Shown piece by piece: positions 59,004-64,000 of a stretch of DNA of 64,000 nucleotides (position 1 is the first letter of the stretch; each line of letters starts with the position of its first letter). The notes under the pieces were generated by a model that had not been told where the DNA came from, did not search any database, and was given only the letters and a program-made list of their open reading frames with translations. Origin of the DNA: Neurospora intermedia (lineage: Eukaryota > Ascomycota > Sordariomycetes > Sordariales > Sordariaceae); contig BTPP01000012.1 in NCBI GenBank assembly GCA_037102815.1, forward strand, positions 682,001-746,000, in the 5' to 3' direction. A program made the position numbers and the translations under genes.

Positions 59004-60882
59004 GCTGAGGAATATGGGTGTTTCCAGTCCGGACATGATGGTTTGAGGCCACTGAGGACAGCACTAATACAAATGTTGATTCGTAACATGATATGTCCTG
59101 TTTGACGTCCAGTTGTCCTGTAGCTGCAGCAGCCTGGATGTGAGCTTCGACACATGTCCAGATTCGCTCTAGTCCCACATCCCCAAGGAAGCACTTCTAG
59201 TAATGCAATGGTATTGTGCTAGGAGTGCTTGCTTTTTGTCATTTGAATGCCAAGCCGATCATGTCGAAATTTACCATCATGACAGGCATCGAGTTTAGCC
59301 TTGAAATATGACCATGATATATTTACTGCGGAACATACTTGTGTCAATTAATTAGACATTGATGGTTTACACTACAGAACACACACGGTATGCAAGGATG
59401 TGTCATGTCTCACATCAGAGGTAGACACTCCGATCTACCGATGCGCGCCAAGTGGATGAGACGGAACAGAAAGTCAGGACGGATACCAATGAGAAACACT
59501 TGGCCTCGTGCACTCGATTCAACATAGGAAAGTCCCGTCTTGGTGTAAGCTGGGAGGATTCGAGCTCTGCAAATCAGATAAGAGCTTCCACTTGAGCAGT
59601 AGTGTATAGGTATGTTGTTCAGAGTACCTGTAGGGAAACTAATGTTCAGCAGATATACACTAGTCTAGTGTGAAAACGCGATTAGCGAAGGGAATAGTTG
59701 TTCGATCATCAAGACCAACACAGTAAATATGCACCAACGGTTGGTTATGTAGAACGGGGCAGGCATATACTCTCTCTTCACTCGACATTCAAATAAATCC
59801 GCTACCCGGTTTAATTGACAAGAAATAGAGATGCTTGTATCTGAAACCCTCGGCTAATGAGATCTTCCATCGTTCCCACTTGTTCACTTCCGAAGACGTC
59901 AGGTCGTTCATTTCGATGCCTGTGGAAGAGAGGACGAGCCTCGATGGCCCAGGAACGGGCGACTTGGAAGGAAAAGAGAACCCCACCCACCACGCAGGTA
60001 CGGCCCAATTTAGCGCTAGCTTCCCAGCGGTTACAGGCTTCAGGCCGCCCGTAAAAGTGGAGATGTCGTCGGGTCGAATCCATTTCCATATAAAATTGGT
60101 TTCCCTTTCTGGATTAAGGCACTTTTATCCATCTTGCCCCCTTGATTTTGGTGTTTGATTTCGGACTTCGCGTCACTTTCATTGGAGATTCTTTGGACTT
60201 ACTTACCTCTTGCCGCTTTTCTCTTCCCATCCATTGCTCAGTCGCCTTTGAGCCCCTGAGAAAGCACTCCCGTCTCTCTCTCTCTACGTCTCTTGGCTAC
60301 CCCGGACGGCAATTGAAAGGATCGGCGGTTAACCGGCATCCCAACCCAACTCTCAAACACACCTCCCACCCAGCTACAGTAACCAAGTAGTGTAGACCCA
60401 TCATCCCGCCCTGGGCCGACCCGACCGACCGACCGCTGGGGCTTTCCATCCCGTTCGTCGCTTCTTCTTCCTCCTCCAACTTGAAGCCTCCAACACTTCG
60501 ATCCCCTTGCATCGAACGTACATACAGGATACGTACCCGGTGCCTGGACAACCAACCCGCCGCATTGCAGTCGCATCTCGAACATCCTCGCGCGATCGCG
60601 CATAGATAAAACCAACGGCATTGCATGGCGCCGCCCAACTAGTTCGCTTGCACGACACGACCAACAGATTTGTTCAACTGTCTGTTTTTGCGTCTTCGCC
60701 TTTCCACGCTCTCTCGCCTTTTTTTGTATAATGTCTTGGACGACTTAGTTGTACTTCGAACGCCTACCGAACCAACGTCAGACTAAACAACCCGCTCTCT
60801 TGAATACCTAATACGACGATAACCTCAGGCGCATATACAAGCTACCTACTACACCTAAACCTAATATATCACCATCATCATC
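59004..60882. other. intergenic: Dsc2-like 3' end and Uds1-gene promoter/leader
   Basis: 1.88 kb with no gene I can support; frames on both strands at 59789-60158 and 60238-60664 are short and featureless. The last 700 bp are pyrimidine-rich with CT runs, as in long fungal leaders. Two minimal upstream ORFs precede the main start: 60625-60642 (MAPPN) and 60731-60748 (MSWTT). Confidence 0.5.
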
Positions 60883-63844
60883 ATGAATGGAGCCGCGACT
60901 AGGAAAGGGGCGCCGCCTCCCCTCCATGGCCTGGGGAGGTCCATGACCGAGGGGTTCAACAAGCCGCGGTATACTCCCGTAAGAAGGACCCAATTGACCG
61001 GATGGGAATCTTGAACTGATTCGAGGCTGGGGTGTAGGCTAACAAGAATGCTTCCCTAACAGGTCAACGACGCCGACCGTCCCCGGATCTCTGCGCTTGT
61101 CGACCTGGACGACCCTATCCAGATTCACCTCTTGATGGAAACCGCTTTGAGTGACAGCAAGCAATGGGAGATCCTGTCCCAAGAAGAGGTAGACGACCTC
61201 AAGAAACAAACCCGCTCCCTGACGATACGGATCGACCAGGCCCGCGCCAACCTCGCGATCCAGACAAAGTACCGCGATGCCGCCGTATCCATGGCCCGAC
61301 TGTACAACCCAGGACACAGGAGACACAGCTCCCGTGAGGACATTGCTGCCGCGAGGGAGGCCGAGGTGGAGAAGCAAAATAGCGAGCGCCTTTGCAATGA
61401 GCTTTCATCTGAGCTTGCCTTGCTCGAGAACCAACTGTTCAACTCCCAGCGCCGCCTACTACAACATACCGCCGCCATCTTGCAGTTGACACATGGAGCG
61501 AGAAGGAGGAATGCGCAGACACCCAATGGCCAGGTCTTCGGCAACTCGATGATGATTAATGGTATGCCCGAAAGCCCCGAAAGCCTCTACACCTACACCA
61601 ACTCGCGGGATAGTATCAGCATGGAACCCATTGGTGGTGATGATGGATTCGACTGGCGGACATTACACCCGTCGGAAGGAGGAGCTGAGAGGTCGGTGAA
61701 CCTTGCTCCTACTCCGGCGCCGGCTTTAACGAATCTCGAAATCCCACCAAAGTCGCCAATTCGTGAGCAGACCAGCCAGTTGCGGGAGGAGATGGAGCGG
61801 GTCAAGGAGGAGAACGAGAGACTCAAGGCCGCGGAGCAGAAGCTCAGGGAGACGGAGAACCAGCTCAGGGCCGGACAGCAGGAACTCTCAGCCGAGAACG
61901 ACGCTATTCGTACCGAGATCAACGGTCAGATCAGGCTGTTTGCGGAGGCCGAGCAAAGACTGGAGATGATGAATCACAAGCTGAGGGATGTAATCACCGA
62001 GATCAACCCGTCCGCCGACGCTAATCTTGATGATCCTGAGCCAGCTGCCGGCAACGGCCAAACACTTCCTGTCCAACTTGCCTACCTGGAGCGCGGTCTT
62101 GATATGGCCATGCACGAGCAGCAACTGAGATCTGCAGCCATCAACAGGGACTTGGAACTTGCCGGCGATGCCTCCGCAGCCACCCTGTCCCAAGCCGAAA
62201 AGCGCATCGAGGCCTTGAACAGGCGTGCTCACACCTTCCTGACGCAGACCATTCCCGATATCGGCACAGCGGCTCCTCCTACGGCCTCTGAAGGATCCAT
62301 GGACGAGCAGCTCGACTACCTCGAGACCATCCTACGCACCATCAGAGTCGAGATGGGCCGCACACAAGGCTCGACCGCTAATAACAGTAATGCCAACAGA
62401 TCCGACAGCGAGCAAGTCGAAGCCGTCCTCATGGGTCTGTGGGATATCATCCACACCGGCTTTGCAGAGATTCAGCGCCAGAAGGCTGCTCGCCGCCAGA
62501 AGCGCCTGGAGATGAACCTGGCCGTCGACGAGGAGGACGAGGAATATCTTTCCGGCAGCGACGAAGCCATCGATCCTAACGAGCAATACTCTCTCCAGGG
62601 CTTCTCCGCCAAGGTACAATGGCTCTATGCCCAAGCCACCAGTCTCAAGGAGCAAAAGGCTGTGCTGCAAAGACAGATCAAGCAGCAGCGCGAGCTCAAC
62701 AACAAGAGCGGGTCAGAGAAGGATGCCGAGCTCCGCGCCAAGATGGAAGAACTCGAAAAGATGCGCGGCCTCATCGACGATGCCGAGGCCCGTGTCCTCG
62801 AAGCAAAGGACAAGATGGAGAACGCTCTCGAGCAGATGGAGGCCATGCAGCGCACAACCGCCGAGCGCGAAGAGGCCGCCATGGCGCGCGGCGCGCAGCA
62901 GACGCAGGATAAGCTCATGGAGCGTAACGCCGTCATCGCCAACCTCGAGAGCAAGTTCAACGACGTCTCCACTCGCCTGGCCGAGACGGAAGCGGACGTG
63001 GTCGATCTGCAGTCCCAGCTCCAGCAATCCGCCAAGGCCAAGGCGGCCGCGGAGAAGGCCCAGAAGGACGCCGAGGACGTCGTCGAGGGCTTGCGCAAGG
63101 AAATCAAGGACAAGGACGAGGAGCTCGAGCGCATGAACATGATGCTTGTCGAGATCAAGATGGAGATGACCATCGCCAAGGCCGAGCTTGACGGGGCCTA
63201 CGGCTCGCGCGCCGAGCGGGCCGCTCATGCAGCTGCCATCAGCAACAAGAACGAGGTGGCCGATCTGCAGGCGCAGGTGGCCAAGCTGAAGATGGAGCTG
63301 GAGAGCACGCTCAAGGACTTTGAGGCCATCACCAAGGAGTCGATTGCGGCCGAGAAGGAGAAGCTCGACTTGGAGCATAAGCTGGATGACGCGACGCAGG
63401 CCAAGGAGTCCCTGGAGAGCGAGGTGGCGGAGCTGAGAGAGAAGATGGAGAGGGAGATTAGCAGGCTCAAGGAGGAATTGGATAAGGAGCGTCTGAGACC
63501 ACCGCCTAGTCCGGCACTGAGCGCGGCGGGTAGTGCTGCCGGCGGATTGTTGAGTCCGAGAATGGGTGCGACGATGCTCAGTGAGCAGTTTAGGGCGACG
63601 ATGAAGGAGGAGAGGAAGAGGTTCAATGAGGAGATGAAGGTGAGTTTGTTTTTTTTTTTTTTCGTTTTCTATCTCTCTCATTTCAGTAATTGGTTACTAA
63701 CTTACTTCACAGGAGGAACTAGCCAAGCGTCGGAAGTTGGAGGAGGAGCTGCGCGCCTTGAGGAGAACAACATCAACAGGTGGTCTAAGTCCGGGGTTGA
63801 AGAGTCCGGCTGATCCCGGGGCACTTAGTCCTAGTATGTCATGA
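60883..63844 (+). CDS. coiled-coil protein with Uds1 domain, three exons
   Basis: Belongs to the fungal family named after S. pombe Uds1 (up-regulated during septation). Its molecular role is not well defined; a cytoskeletal or septation role is inference. Exons are 60883-60978, 61063-63639 and 63713-63844, with introns of 84 and 73 bp (GTAAGA and GTGAGT donors), all phase 0. The product is 934 residues. Residues about 48-165 are the Uds1 domain: IQIHLLMETALSDSKQWEIL, EVDDLKKQTRSLTIRI, then TKYRDAAVSMARLYN. After a Ser/Pro linker come long heptad-type coiled coils (about 240-350, 500-840) rich in Glu/Lys/Leu/Ala. A Gly/Ala/Ser break lies at about 860-880, and the third exon adds EELAKRRKLEEELRALRRT and a Ser/Pro tail. 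Without splicing the frame would run into an intronic T run and a different end. The start is the first ATG after the leader. Confidence 0.87.
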
Positions 63845-64000
63845 TGATCGAGTCCTTTGAAATGAAGGCTTGGTTGGATCCTGTTTATAAACCATTCTGA
63901 ACGCGAAAACCTTTTATCTAACGAGGAACTTTACTTCTTTTTTTTTCTTCTTTTTTTTTCGTCTTCTTCTTTTGCATCATTTGCATTAACACTTTTCGAC
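63845..64000 (+). other. 3' region of the Uds1-domain gene
   Basis: The last 156 bp follow the stop codon and are T-rich on the plus strand with TTTTCTTC runs. Probably the 3' untranslated region; nothing else seen. Confidence 0.6.

Noticed and set aside
59545-59560. tRNA B-box-like string GGATTCGAGC
   Set aside because: No matching A box, no cloverleaf arms and no terminator; chance similarity.
62713-63681. 322-codon minus-strand frame rich in Leu and His
   Set aside because: Shadow of the coiled-coil region of the Uds1-domain protein.

Overview
The window looks like chromosomal DNA of a filamentous ascomycete of the Neurospora type. The genes have short introns with GTATGT/GTAAGT/GTACGT donors and CTAAC branch sites. 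Proteins carry long Gln-, Ser/Thr- or Lys/Glu-rich stretches. The V-ATPase subunit a protein reads almost as I remember Neurospora vph-1. The centre is an AT-rich block whose repeat copies differ by C-to-T/G-to-A transitions in CpA/TpG context, the mark of repeat-induced point mutation (RIP). The species assignment is inference.

Left arm (1-31132). The first 5.8 kb shows no convincing gene. Then come: a four-exon kish/KSH1 gene too small to appear as a single ORF (minus, 5769-6292); TAF13 (plus, 7239-7989), diverging from kish across a 946-bp shared promoter; a Gln-rich macro-domain protein (minus, 8360-10924); vph-1 with five exons (minus, 11751-14633); an F-box/leucine-rich protein (minus, 16393-18462); a 7-kb gene-free stretch; a very long ING-type PHD-finger protein (minus, 25500-28122); and a RER2-like cis-prenyltransferase (minus, 29547-30754).

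Centre (31133-57550). One insertion site holds a nest of four dead elements that can be resolved to the base. A hAT DNA transposon (TIR TAGGGAATGA, 8-bp duplication CAGTCAGG) forms the outer shell. Gypsy-1 (300-bp LTRs, duplication GTACA) lies near its transposase start codon. Gypsy-2 (243-bp LTRs, duplication CCGAG, opposite orientation) lies inside the right LTR of Gypsy-1. Gypsy-3 (262-bp LTRs, duplication GTTAG) lies in the 3' part of the transposase gene. Removing the insertions on paper leaves a hAT of about 2.5 kb. The interior is heavily RIP-mutated, while the hAT ends keep ordinary composition.

Right arm (57551-64000). A rhomboid-like, Dsc2-type membrane protein (plus, 58119-59003) is followed after a 1.9-kb intergenic region by a 934-residue coiled-coil protein with an Uds1 (up-regulated during septation) domain (plus, 60883-63844).

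Four of the host genes act in the endomembrane system: kish (secretory pathway), vph-1 (vacuole acidification), the RER2-like enzyme (dolichol for ER glycosylation) and the Dsc2-like protein (Golgi/ER ubiquitin ligase). Nothing in the sequence shows co-regulation. The transposon nest sits exactly between the start codons of the last two, so it has turned what was probably one divergent promoter into two promoters flanking a heterochromatin-type block.
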